Source: Streptosporangiaceae bacterium
Lineage (GTDB): Bacteria > Actinomycetota > Actinomycetes > Streptosporangiales > Streptosporangiaceae
Reading direction: 5' to 3'
Assembly (NCBI GenBank): GCA_030041195.1
Contig: JASHOI010000196.1
Span: 1 to 10,779 of the forward strand
Length of the DNA stretch: 10,779 nucleotides
Shown: positions 1-6,132 of the stretch, one piece after another
How the letters are laid out: each line of letters starts with the position of its first letter
Numbering within the stretch: the stretch's first letter is position 1
Translations under genes and position numbers: made by a program
The notes under the pieces: model-generated
Seen by the model: the letters and a program-made list of their open reading frames with translations, nothing else
Told to the model about the DNA's origin: nothing
Database searches by the model: none

Positions 1-43
1 CGCCTACCGGCGACGCAAGGACCAGAAACAAGAACCGAACTAG
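1..43 (+). CDS. Possible C-terminal end of an upstream protein (partial)
   Basis: Reading from base 2, the frame gives AYRRRKDQKQEPN and then a TAG stop at 41-43. A short, charged, Arg/Lys/Gln-rich tail is a common way for an actinobacterial protein to end, so this may be the end of a gene that starts left of the window. Another frame is also open here and the piece is far too short to assign to a family. The call rests only on composition and position. Confidence 0.2.
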   Translation, partial: AYRRRKDQKQEPN

Positions 44-121
44 CAAGAGTGCAGCCGAATACCTCGGTGGCGAGCATCGTCTTCCGGACACCCTGCCCGG
101 GCTTGGGAGTTAGCAGGACAG

Positions 122-331
122 ATGGTCAGCGAGCTTACGTTTCTTTGGGTGCGGCGGGGCATCGGTCCAATCGACGCTGGCCGGGCATCGGTCGCCCGGG
201 CCGGCTCAGCGGCCAAGGGGCGAGCCTCGCGCGGGTCCATTCGGCTGCGGTACGAGTCGATGCGCGAGGACCAGGCTGGCACCGCACGGGTGCCCGCCGA
301 CGCTTTCAGTAGAGCGCCGGGCGGTGTCTGA
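122..331 (+). CDS. Doubtful small ORF (69 aa) overlapping the acetyltransferase start
   Basis: This open frame runs from ATG at 122 to a TGA whose last base is the A of the next gene's ATG (TGATG), the arrangement seen in translationally coupled pairs. A weak AGGA lies at 115-118, only three bases from the ATG. The product is rich in Arg, Ala and Gly, shows no recognisable domain, membrane segment or signal peptide, and its third-position GC is lower than in the neighbouring gene. Other frames on both strands are open too, so this may be chance in GC-rich DNA. If it is not a gene, bases 44-330 hold only a leader for the acetyltransferase. Confidence 0.22.
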   Translation: MVSELTFLWVRRGIGPIDAGRASVARAGSAAKGRASRGSIRLRYESMREDQAGTARVPADAFSRAPGGV

Positions 332-810
332 TGGAAGTTATGGATGGGATCACGGTTGAGCGGGCGACGGTCGCCGATATCCCCATTCTTGTCGTTCTGG
401 CCTCAGGTCTTGCCGCCGAGGATGCTGGAAGTCGCGATGACACCGTGGATGTGGACTGGGCTCGTAAGCATGGCGCCGAGAGGTTCAGCCTGATTCTGGG
501 CGACCCGGCTCGGGTCGTCTTGGTCGCGCGGGCAGCAGGTACCACGGCGGGGAGCCTGGTGGGCGGCCTAGTTGATCCGGCCCCGATACGCCCGGTGCGG
601 GTCGCCGAACTGCGCAGTTTGTATGTCCGGCCTGAATACCGAGGACACGGCGTCGGCGCCAGGCTCGTGGAGGAATTCCGCGCCTGGGCGCGAGCTGCGG
701 GTGCCGGCCACATGTACGTGACCGCGTATTCGGCCAATGTAGATGCGGTCAGGTTCTACCAGCGCCAGGGGTTTGTACCGCACGAGACGACGCTAAAGGC
801 TAGAACGTAA
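331..810 (+). CDS. GNAT-family N-acetyltransferase
   Basis: A 159-residue protein of the GNAT superfamily, enzymes that move an acetyl group from acetyl-CoA to an amine. Seen in the sequence: an N-terminal stretch typical of the fold (GITVERATVADIP); a central beta strand ELRSLYVRPEYRG leading into the acetyl-CoA pyrophosphate-binding loop R104-G-H-G-V-G109 (motif A, R/Q-x-x-G-x-G/A); and the closing VTAYSANVDAVRFYQRQGF segment (about 130-148), where the Asn and the paired aromatic residues of motif B are expected. Length is normal for a single-domain GNAT. ATG 331 is taken as the start; ATG 340 is in frame and gives MDGITVERA, an equally natural beginning, and neither has a strong Shine-Dalgarno sequence. 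The substrate cannot be told. It converges with the deformylase gene. Confidence 0.9.
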   Translation: MEVMDGITVERATVADIPILVVLASGLAAEDAGSRDDTVDVDWARKHGAERFSLILGDPARVVLVARAAGTTAGSLVGGLVDPAPIRPVRVAELRSLYVRPEYRGHGVGARLVEEFRAWARAAGAGHMYVTAYSANVDAVRFYQRQGFVPHETTLKART

Positions 811-844
811 GCGCGCCAAGCGTAGCGGTCACACCATGCACACA

Positions 845-874
845 ATTACCGCGGCCCACCGCTGAGCAGGTAAT
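845..874. terminator. Hairpin between convergent genes, possible shared terminator
   Basis: ATTACC (845-850) pairs with GGTAAT (869-874). Directly inside, GCGG (851-854) pairs with CCGC (859-862) around a CCCA loop, with a six-base bulge TGAGCA on one side. A second perfect palindrome, ACTGGCCAGT, follows at 875-884. Both lie in the 88-bp gap between the 3' ends of the acetyltransferase and deformylase genes. There is no T run, as is usual for actinobacterial terminators. The role is inferred from position. Confidence 0.35.
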
Positions 875-898
875 ACTGGCCAGTGGCTGCGCGGCGGG

Positions 899-1453
899 TC
901 AAGAGCGTGCCCTGTCAGGAGTCATGGGGCTGGCGCTGCCCAGGCCAGCCGCGGCGAGAATGGCGGCGCGCTCGGCGGGGAGAAGCCGGTCGAGGTACAC
1001 GATGCCGTCAAGGTGATCGATCTCATGCTGCAGGCACCGGGCGAGCAATCCGGTGCCAGCGACCGTGACCGGGCAGCCATGCACATCCAGGCCGGTGACG
1101 GTGGCCAAGGCAGGCCGGGTCAGCTCGGCGTGCTGGCCCGGTACCGACAGGCAGCCCTCCAGTTCGGTGTCTGCTGCTGCCAGCGCGGCGGGAACCTGCA
1201 GGACCGGGTTCACCACGTGGCCGGACTGGTGGTCGCCGGAGGCGTCGGGGCAGTCGTAGACGAATACGCGCAGCCCGATGCCGATCTGGTTGGCGGCCAG
1301 CCCCACGCCCTCGGCCGCGTACATGCTGGCGAACATGTCGTCCACCAAGGCTTCAAGGCCGACGCCGAACTCGGTGGCCGGTACGCAGGCGCGGTGCAGC
1401 ACAGGCTGGCCGTAGAGGGTGATCGAGCGTGCCGCGCCCGCCGCTACATCCAT
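899..1453 (-). CDS. def: Peptide deformylase
   Basis: Removes the formyl group from the N-terminal methionine of new proteins, in the cytoplasm at the ribosome exit. All three family motifs are present in this 184-residue protein: motif 1 G49-V-G-L-A-A-N-Q56, motif 2 E99-G-C-L-S103, and motif 3 Q142-H-E-I-D-H147. From family knowledge, Cys101, His143 and His147 hold the metal (iron in vivo in most enzymes) and Glu144 is the catalytic base, so the protein should be active. The length is normal for the bacterial type 1 enzyme. The start is the ATG at 1453; there is no convincing Shine-Dalgarno sequence, but a TATGAT sits just upstream, so a leaderless transcript is possible. No fmt gene is adjacent, so this is probably one of several paralogues rather than the housekeeping def-fmt copy. 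Behind it on the same strand lies a Fur-like relic. Confidence 0.96.
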   Translation of the reverse strand: MDVAAGAARSITLYGQPVLHRACVPATEFGVGLEALVDDMFASMYAAEGVGLAANQIGIGLRVFVYDCPDASGDHQSGHVVNPVLQVPAALAAADTELEGCLSVPGQHAELTRPALATVTGLDVHGCPVTVAGTGLLARCLQHEIDHLDGIVYLDRLLPAERAAILAAAGLGSASPMTPDRARS

Positions 1454-1643
1454 AGTCGCGAATCATACGCAACTGCGATCGCCTGGCAGATTGCGCTCCG
1501 CAACCCTCGCAGATCAGGTGCCCGCCCTGGCGGGCCAGTGCGGCCAGCAGCAGCCGGCGCGCCGATGTGGCGCGACCGCCCCGAGAGCGCAGCCGGGTCA
1601 GCCCTGCCACGACGATGTTCCCGGCTTCGGCCGTGCTGTTCAT
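1444..1643 (-). pseudogene. Fur-family metalloregulator relic (N-terminal DNA-binding part only)
   Basis: From an ATG at 1643 the minus strand reads MNSTAEAGNIVVAGLTRLRS and then RGGRATSARRLLLAALAR, followed by QGGHL. This matches the opening of Fur-type repressors as I remember them (LRARGGRVTTARRAVLEAL...GGHLTAEDL), i.e. the first helices of the winged-helix domain. After about 49 residues the match is lost in this frame (CEGCGAQSARRSQ). Another frame offers a better continuation (GLRSAICQAIAVAYDS), which suggests a frameshift, and that frame stops at 1444-1446. The recognition helix (STVYRTL), the dimerisation domain and the metal-binding His/Cys clusters are all absent, and the deformylase start lies where they should be. 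I infer a truncated, frameshifted gene. The alternative is a chance resemblance in GC-rich DNA. Confidence 0.4.
1462..1467 (-). promoter_or_regulatory. Candidate -10 element (TATGAT) for the deformylase gene
   Basis: On the minus strand TATGAT ends eight bases before the A of the ATG at 1453, which would put the transcription start at or next to the start codon (a leaderless mRNA, common in actinobacteria). No good -35 hexamer is seen 16-18 bases further up. This agrees with the lack of a Shine-Dalgarno sequence but is only a pattern match. Confidence 0.22.
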
Positions 1644-1660
1644 GAGTGCCCGGCCCACCC

Positions 1661-1756
1661 ACGATCGGGCGCCTGCTGAGTGACGATCGGGCCACCGCTT
1701 CGCGAGCACGGAAGGGCCGCTTAGAGTGGAGCACGGGACGCTGTTCTCGGTGCTCC
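1661..1756. repeat. Short direct and inverted repeats upstream of the metal-receptor gene
   Basis: ACGATCGGGC occurs at 1661-1670 and again at 1683-1692 (22-bp period). Further on, GGAGCAC (1728-1734) and GTGCTCC (1750-1756) form a 7-bp inverted repeat with a 15-base loop. They lie between the Fur-like relic and the receptor start at 1812. They could be regulator sites or part of a leader hairpin. I see no gene in 1644-1811. Confidence 0.3.
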
Positions 1757-1811
1757 GCGACCTGCGCCGCTAGGCAGGGATTTGACCTGACATCCGCTCT
1801 GGGACAGGCAC

Positions 1812-2588
1812 ATGCCGACGCTGCACGATGACCTCGGGCATCCGCTCAGCCTGACCAGCCCGCCGCAGCGGGTCGTCTCGCTGGTCCCGTCACTGACCGA
1901 AGCCCTAGCCGTCACCGTTCCCAGCCGGCTGGTGGGCGCCACCGACTGGTGTACCCACCCACCGGGCCTGGACGTGCCGCGGGTCCGGGGCACGAAGAAC
2001 CCCAACCGGGCGGCGATCACCGCACTCAGCCCGGACCTCGTTGTGGCCAACCGTGAGGAGAACCGGCGGCATGACGTCGAGCGTCTGCGCGCGGCCGGGA
2101 TCCCGGTCTGGGTCACCGAGATCGAAACGGTCGACGCCGCCCTGCGCTCTTTGCGCAGGCTGTTCACCGAGGTGCTGTCGGTCCCAGAGCCTGAGTGGCT
2201 TCAGTCGGCGGCCACCGAATGGTCGAACCCGGCCTCGCTGCCGCCACTGCGGACGGTCGTTCCCGTCTGGCGGGATCCCTGGATGGCCGTCGGAGCCCGC
2301 ACCTTCACCGGAGACCTCCTCACCCGCCTGGGCCTGGTGCACGTGCTCGAGAGGTCACCGGACCGATACCCCAGGGTTGAGCTTTCCGGCCTTACCGGCA
2401 CCGGAGCCGAGCTGGTGATACTGCCGGACGAGCCCTACTCCTTCACCGCCAGCGACGGCCCGGAAGCCTTCCCCGGCACCACGGTCGCGCTGGTGTCTGG
2501 CCGGAACCTGACGTGGTACGGCCCATCTCTAACCACCGCTCGAGCCGAGCTGATTGCCAGCATCGAGGCCGCGATCCGGACCACGTGA
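1812..2588 (+). CDS. Cytosolic helical-backbone metal receptor (BtuF/FepB-type binding-protein fold)
   Basis: A 258-residue protein with the fold of ABC-transporter binding proteins for cobalamin and iron chelates, but with no signal peptide, so it probably stays in the cytoplasm. Seen in the sequence: QRVVSLVPSLTEAL (19-32), VGATDWCTHPP (41-51), RVRGTKNPNRAAI (57-69) and LSPDLVVANREENRRHDVERL (72-92). These are the hallmarks of the small actinobacterial and proteobacterial proteins annotated as helical backbone metal receptors or cobalamin-binding proteins. Cys47 and His49 are candidate ligand residues. ATG 1812 fits the usual short lead-in (DDLGHPLSL); the nearest purine run (ACAGG) is very close to it. 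No permease or ATPase gene is nearby, so a transport role is unsupported; storage, sensing or chaperoning of a corrinoid or metal chelate is possible. Its 3' end overlaps the convergent gene by 60 bp. Confidence 0.87.
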   Translation: MPTLHDDLGHPLSLTSPPQRVVSLVPSLTEALAVTVPSRLVGATDWCTHPPGLDVPRVRGTKNPNRAAITALSPDLVVANREENRRHDVERLRAAGIPVWVTEIETVDAALRSLRRLFTEVLSVPEPEWLQSAATEWSNPASLPPLRTVVPVWRDPWMAVGARTFTGDLLTRLGLVHVLERSPDRYPRVELSGLTGTGAELVILPDEPYSFTASDGPEAFPGTTVALVSGRNLTWYGPSLTTARAELIASIEAAIRTT

Positions 2589-3575
2589 CCTGGCCTCTTG
2601 CCGACCCAGGGCCTCAGCCCATTGCCGGAGCAGTGCCGGATCGGGGTTGAGATGGACGAGCTGGCGCAGCGCTAGTGCTGCCGCCCGCCGCGTGGTCCCA
2701 CGCTGAGCAGGGGGATCACGCGGGGGCGGGTCGCCGGCGAGCACGGCGCGGATGATGCCGGACTTCGCGGCCACCGCCGCGGAGTCACCGTATCGGCCCA
2801 GCAGCTCCTGGAAGCGGCCGTAACGGGCCCGTTCAAACGGGATTGGCCTGCCGAGCAAGTCCGCCGCCGGGTGAGCAGGCACGACGTAGGCCGCCGGCAG
2901 CCACCCCGTCGGAATGGGGTCGGTGTGCGCGTAGCTACGCCCGCTCGCCAGCAGAGCAGGCAGCAGATGGGTGTGCGGGCCTTCCGGGGAGCTGCCGTCC
3001 GGCGGCGGGATAGGCGTGAAGACCTCGATCCGGCCGGCCCGGGAGATGAAGACACGGTGCGGGTGCAAGCTGGCCAGCGCCGCCGCGACGCCCGTCGCCG
3101 GATCGAACAAGGCACTGCCCGCAGCAGCACGCAGGCATGCGATGATCTTCGGGTCGCCGGTCCGCACACACGCGTCGACGTGCTGAGCTCCTAGCCCGAG
3201 ATCGAACAGCAGGCTGCCGCGATCCTTTACGCGCACCGCTTCAGTGTCCGGGCCGAGCTCGGTGATCACTGTCCGCCGGCCCATGCCGCTTGCGGACTCC
3301 GGCAGGCACAGCGCCACGCTATGTGCCCAATGGGTACCGGCGCCCACGGGACGTTCGAAGGCGACCGGGCGCAGCTGCGGGCTCACCACGATCCGGATCG
3401 CTCCTCGCGCCGTCGACGCGGTGACCGTCACCGAACTGGCCGCGAGCTCCACGGCCTCGCCGATGTCGCGCATGAACTCGGCGATCGCACCAAACGTGCC
3501 GATACTCCAGCCGGCTTGCGGGTCCGCTAGCTGCTCGCCGACCAGTGCTAGGACATCGCCGGACTGCGCACACAC
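2529..3575 (-). CDS. DUF6925-like protein of unknown function
   Basis: A 348-residue soluble protein with no signal peptide or membrane segment. It opens with LVGEQLADPQAGWSIGTFGA (about 11-30) and has a central GPHTHLLPALLASGRSYAH (199-217) followed by IPTGWLPAAYVVPAHP. From memory these fit the uncharacterised family DUF6925; the family name is a recollection, not a search result. The clustered His residues of GPHTH could bind metal, but no catalytic signature is clear. The start is GTG 3575; an in-frame TAG lies three codons further up, so no longer start is possible. The ribosome-binding site is poor. The Arg-rich tail (after about 325) runs into the 3' end of the metal-receptor gene, and the 60-bp overlap may be a late extension by stop-codon loss. 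The gene lies 28 bases after the 3604-3789 small ORF on the same strand. Confidence 0.72.
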   Translation of the reverse strand: MCAQSGDVLALVGEQLADPQAGWSIGTFGAIAEFMRDIGEAVELAASSVTVTASTARGAIRIVVSPQLRPVAFERPVGAGTHWAHSVALCLPESASGMGRRTVITELGPDTEAVRVKDRGSLLFDLGLGAQHVDACVRTGDPKIIACLRAAAGSALFDPATGVAAALASLHPHRVFISRAGRIEVFTPIPPPDGSSPEGPHTHLLPALLASGRSYAHTDPIPTGWLPAAYVVPAHPAADLLGRPIPFERARYGRFQELLGRYGDSAAVAAKSGIIRAVLAGDPPPRDPPAQRGTTRRAAALALRQLVHLNPDPALLRQWAEALGRQEARSRGPDRGLDAGNQLGSSGG

Positions 3576-3603
3576 TCTAATCAGCTACTTCACTACTCTT
3601 TGT

Positions 3604-3789
3604 TCAGTTCGTAAACGCCGGGATCCGGGCCTGCATGCCCGCCAGGTGCCCAGCGTGCCTCGGCGGCCCAGCGCCAGGCTTTGAGGCAATATTGGCTCGG
3701 GCTTGCGTCTCCGCGCTGCGTATCCGATCCGCTGCCGGCCTCTGGGCTGCAATAACGGAAGCCGCGATTCCCCATCCGGCTTGCGTCAC
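3604..3789 (-). CDS. Small ORF (61 aa) coupled to the one before it
   Basis: It starts with a GTG that shares GTGA with the stop of the preceding short frame, a common translational-coupling junction, and ends 28 bases before the DUF6925-like gene. The product starts MTQAGWGIAASVIAAQRPAA and is Ala/Arg-rich, with an amphipathic stretch (about residues 8-35) and a Gly/Pro/His tail. There is no known motif, and third-position GC is clearly lower than in neighbouring genes, which argues against a long-kept gene. Another frame on the same strand is open as well (3593-3775). Treat as hypothetical. Confidence 0.25.
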   Translation of the reverse strand: MTQAGWGIAASVIAAQRPAADRIRSAETQARANIASKPGAGPPRHAGHLAGMQARIPAFTN

Positions 3790-3875
3790 CTCGTCAGCCG
3801 CCGGACCACTTCGGCGGCGGATTCTGGCACCGCCAAGAGGTCAGAGTCCTCAGCGGAGGCGCTCGGCCCTTTCAT
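3786..3875 (-). CDS. Micro-ORF (29 aa), or the frameshifted tail of a decayed gene
   Basis: From ATG 3875 the minus strand reads MKGPSASAEDSDLLAVPESA and then AEVVRRLTR and stop. The ATG lies inside the end of the previous ORF (26-bp overlap) and the stop shares GTGA with the next start. Codon choice is typical of the host. The C-terminal part (LLAVPESAAEVVRRLTR) looks like the end of an ordinary globular protein. It could therefore be the continuation, after a frameshift, of the 3850-4008 frame, which ends ADERAERLR; joined, the two would make one sensible helical C-terminus. Confidence 0.3.
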   Translation of the reverse strand: MKGPSASAEDSDLLAVPESAAEVVRRLTR

Positions 3876-4008
3876 CGGCCTGTGGATAGCTGTACGCGGC
3901 GATGAAGTCCTCGTGGCCGCCCCGGCGCGGCCCCGCGATGAGATTCACGTTCCGGGCGCTTCCCGCAGCAAGCGGCGGCATGCTGACGCCGCGGCTTGTG
4001 ATCGACAT
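3850..4008 (-). CDS. Small ORF (52 aa), first of three overlapping minus-strand frames
   Basis: It opens at ATG 4008, with a weak GAGAG four bases before it, and stops with TGA at 3850-3852. The product begins MSITSRGVSMPPLAAG and continues SARNVNLIAGPRRGGHEDFI, then AAYSYPQADERAERLR. From residue 19 on, codon use is strongly biased to G/C in third position, so this part looks truly coding. ATG 3981 is an alternative, shorter start. There is no match to a family I know. It sits 50 bases after the hydrolase stop on the same strand, so it could be read from the hydrolase transcript. It may be a real small protein or the surviving 3' part of a lost gene. Confidence 0.38.
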   Translation of the reverse strand: MSITSRGVSMPPLAAGSARNVNLIAGPRRGGHEDFIAAYSYPQADERAERLR

Positions 4009-4058
4009 TGCTCTCGAAGGACTGCCGGATGCACTGTGGTGAGCACCTGTCGCGTTTG

Positions 4059-5501
4059 TTAATCCATCATGTAGGCGGCGAGCCAGCTGAAGATTGTCTC
4101 CTGGGCGAACTGCGGCGCTATCGGCTGGTCGTGCCGCTGCGCTCCCTCGGCGGGCGTGAAGACGATCAGTTTCTTGTCCGCGTCCGGCACCCTGGTCAGC
4201 AGGTCGAACGCCTCGCTGGGCTGCTGGCCGAAGAAGGTGTCGCCGATGTTGGCGGTCAGCAGCGTGGGGATGGTGATCGCCTGGTAGTCGCCCGCGAACT
4301 CGAACCCGAGTATGGTCTGCAGCAGGCCGAAGTAATCCGAGGGAGCCCGGCCTGCCCGGGCGTCTTCGAGCGCCTGGGGCTGGAAGATCTCGCTGCGCTT
4401 GTGGATGACGAACTGCATCTCGGGCGGGAAGGACCGCCAGGCCTTGATGAAGCCCGCGTTCACCTCCCGCCGGATTTTGGCGCGGACGGCGGGGGGAGCC
4501 TGCTGGGCCTTCCGGACGATGGCGATGTCTTGGGGGTCATCCCAGATGCGGGGCATGTCGAATGCGGCGGGCTCCAGGACCACCGCTCGCAGGCCGGGGC
4601 TGCGGGCCGCTGCCCGGGCGCACAGCATGCCGGCGAAGCTGAGGCCGATCAGGGCGATGCGGTCGCTGCGGACGTCTGGGCGGACCGCCAGTGCCCTGAC
4701 GATGGGGCTGATGACCTGGTCCCAGCTGGGGGTGAACGGGATCTTGTGCCGGAACAGCAGGGACATCTGGCCGGGGCCCTCGAACAGCGCCACGTTGTAG
4801 CCGCGCTCCAGGCCGGCCACCACGCCGAATTGCATCGACTCGACGTTCTGCCCGTCGCTGCCGTTGCTGATGATCAGTGTCGGCCGCGGAGCACCGGAGT
4901 CGTCCGGGCGGAAGAAGTAAACCGGGATGGCGTAGCGGCCCGCGTGGACCGTGGACTGTACCGGGGCCGGCGTCCAGGCGGCCAGCGCTGCCTGGAACTG
5001 CTCGTTCACCAGGCCAAAGAACGCCTCCTCGCGGGCGGGGTGACTGGTGCCCAGCACGAAGAACAGCGCCTGAGTGTAATAGTTGCTTGCGCGCAGGTGC
5101 TGATAGCGGGCGGTGACGGCCTGCCCGGCATGCCACGACGACTGCGCCAGCGCCGCCAGCCTGGCGGCGCTGGCCACAAACTCCCCCACGTAGGCATCGA
5201 AGTCACCGCGCGCCAGTGTCGCCGGATTCCCGGTCTTGGCATTGATCGCGTCGAAGGCGGTCAGGACCTCACCGACCTCTGCAGTGCCGCATCCCGCCGC
5301 CCCGAGGACGAACAGGCCCTCGTCATTGAACGCTTCGGCATTGAACGGCGACACCGCCATAGGCCCGCCGGATGTCGCCGGCACCAGCCCACGGCGCGGC
5401 GCGGCGCAAGAGGCCACTGCGGGCGCAGCCGCGCCGCTGGCGAGAGTACCGCCCGCGAGCAGTGCACTGCCGGCTAAGAAACTCCGCCGCGCTGTCTGCA
5501 T
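4059..5501 (-). CDS. Tat-exported alpha/beta hydrolase (FrsA/DUF1100-like), possible lipoprotein
   Basis: A 480-residue hydrolase. The N-terminus, MQTARRSFLAGSALLAGG, is a twin-arginine signal (R5-R6-S-F-L). It is followed by V29-A-S-C32, which fits a lipobox, although AVA could instead be cut by signal peptidase I. Residues about 75-180 form a helical cap-like N-terminal region; the alpha/beta hydrolase core starts near 190 (YAIPVYFFRPD). Candidate triad: Ser288 in I-G-L-S-F-A-G (the nucleophile elbow), Asp421 (ANIGD) and His457 (EGAQRHDQ), placed as in DUF1100/FrsA-type and dihydropseudooxynicotine-hydrolase-type C-C or ester hydrolases. The elbow reads G-x-S-x-A rather than G-x-S-x-G. The substrate is unknown. 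The ATG at 5501 has no Shine-Dalgarno sequence, but TACGCT at 5509-5514 could be the -10 of a leaderless transcript. The gene follows the TetR gene by 61 bp on the same strand and may be co-transcribed with it. Confidence 0.88.
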   Translation of the reverse strand: MQTARRSFLAGSALLAGGTLASGAAAPAVASCAAPRRGLVPATSGGPMAVSPFNAEAFNDEGLFVLGAAGCGTAEVGEVLTAFDAINAKTGNPATLARGDFDAYVGEFVASAARLAALAQSSWHAGQAVTARYQHLRASNYYTQALFFVLGTSHPAREEAFFGLVNEQFQAALAAWTPAPVQSTVHAGRYAIPVYFFRPDDSGAPRPTLIISNGSDGQNVESMQFGVVAGLERGYNVALFEGPGQMSLLFRHKIPFTPSWDQVISPIVRALAVRPDVRSDRIALIGLSFAGMLCARAAARSPGLRAVVLEPAAFDMPRIWDDPQDIAIVRKAQQAPPAVRAKIRREVNAGFIKAWRSFPPEMQFVIHKRSEIFQPQALEDARAGRAPSDYFGLLQTILGFEFAGDYQAITIPTLLTANIGDTFFGQQPSEAFDLLTRVPDADKKLIVFTPAEGAQRHDQPIAPQFAQETIFSWLAAYMMD

Positions 5502-5562
5502 GTCACGGAGCGTAGCGCACAGCGGCGGCCGGCGATCCGTGGCTCCGCTCGAGTGCTGCGGG

Positions 5563-6132
5563 TCAGGGCTGGTCGCCCACGAGAGCGATTGCGCGCGTCT
5601 CGGGAACGCCCAGCATCAGCAGGCTCGTGATCGTCGCTGCTCGGGCGCCGAGGGTCCCGTTCGACTGGTCGCTGTCCGCGATGGCGAACACGACCCCGTA
5701 GGCAACCTGGCTCAGAATGCCCGCCGGCAGGTGCTGTGCGAACACGTGGCTGTCCTGGCCCCGTTTCACGAGGTCGGCGAGGAGCTCGTCGACGGGCCCG
5801 AGCAGGCCGTGGATCGCCTCGCCGTACTCGCCACGGCGCAGCGCCAACAGCACTCGGTACCGGTGCGCCACCGGCCAGACGCGGGCGATGAATTCCACCC
5901 ACGTCGCGTCCGCTTCTGCGTTGGCGGCGTTCACTTCGGTGAGCACGGCTGTCATCTCGGTGACGGCCCGTTCCGTGAGTGTCCGAATCAGGTCGAGGCG
6001 CGAGGGGAAATAGCCATAGACCGTGCGACGGACGACGCTGGCAGCGGAGGCGATGTCGCCCATTCCCGCGTCGGGGTTCTCTCCCAGCACATCGAGGGCG
6101 ACGTCGAGGATGCGATCGCGTGTCTCGTTCAT
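5563..6132 (-). CDS. TetR-family transcriptional repressor
   Basis: A 189-residue regulator. The N-terminal helix-turn-helix is clear: TRDRILDVALDVLG (4-17), then MGDIASAASVVRRTVYGYFPSRLDLIRTL (24-52), with the recognition helix around V33-Y41. The rest is an all-helical ligand-binding and dimerisation domain typical of TetR proteins; the ligand is unknown. The ATG at 6132 is chosen because the domain begins right there; in-frame GTGs at 6141 and 6162 would add 3 or 10 residues, and the longer frame through the intergenic region is not credible. None of these starts has a good Shine-Dalgarno sequence. Two near-identical palindromes just upstream are the likely operators, so it probably represses itself and the divergent epoxide hydrolase, and perhaps the exported hydrolase behind it. 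Confidence 0.93.
   Translation of the reverse strand: MNETRDRILDVALDVLGENPDAGMGDIASAASVVRRTVYGYFPSRLDLIRTLTERAVTEMTAVLTEVNAANAEADATWVEFIARVWPVAHRYRVLLALRRGEYGEAIHGLLGPVDELLADLVKRGQDSHVFAQHLPAGILSQVAYGVVFAIADSDQSNGTLGARAATITSLLMLGVPETRAIALVGDQP

Noticed and set aside
1013..1645. A 210-residue plus-strand frame across the deformylase gene and its upstream region
   Set aside because: Antisense to a complete deformylase; its sequence is Gly/Gln/Arg-rich with no motif.
1661..1692. ACGATCGGGC direct repeat as a phage or integrative-element attachment site
   Set aside because: Ten bases only, no integrase or tRNA gene nearby, and no second distant copy was seen.
899..2588. The def and metal-receptor pair as a new metal-homeostasis island
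   Set aside because: The genes are divergent, no transporter, chaperone or intact regulator is present, and the Fur-like piece is at best a relic; kept only as a finding about that relic.
3703..4062. A 119-residue plus-strand frame in the 3576-4058 gap
   Set aside because: It has many Arg, Ser and Cys residues and poor codon bias; the opposite-strand frame at 3850-4008 has better third-position GC.
4008..5477. A 489-residue plus-strand frame opposite the exported hydrolase
   Set aside because: It mirrors codon bias of the hydrolase gene and shows no family motif; the minus-strand gene has a Tat signal and a catalytic triad.
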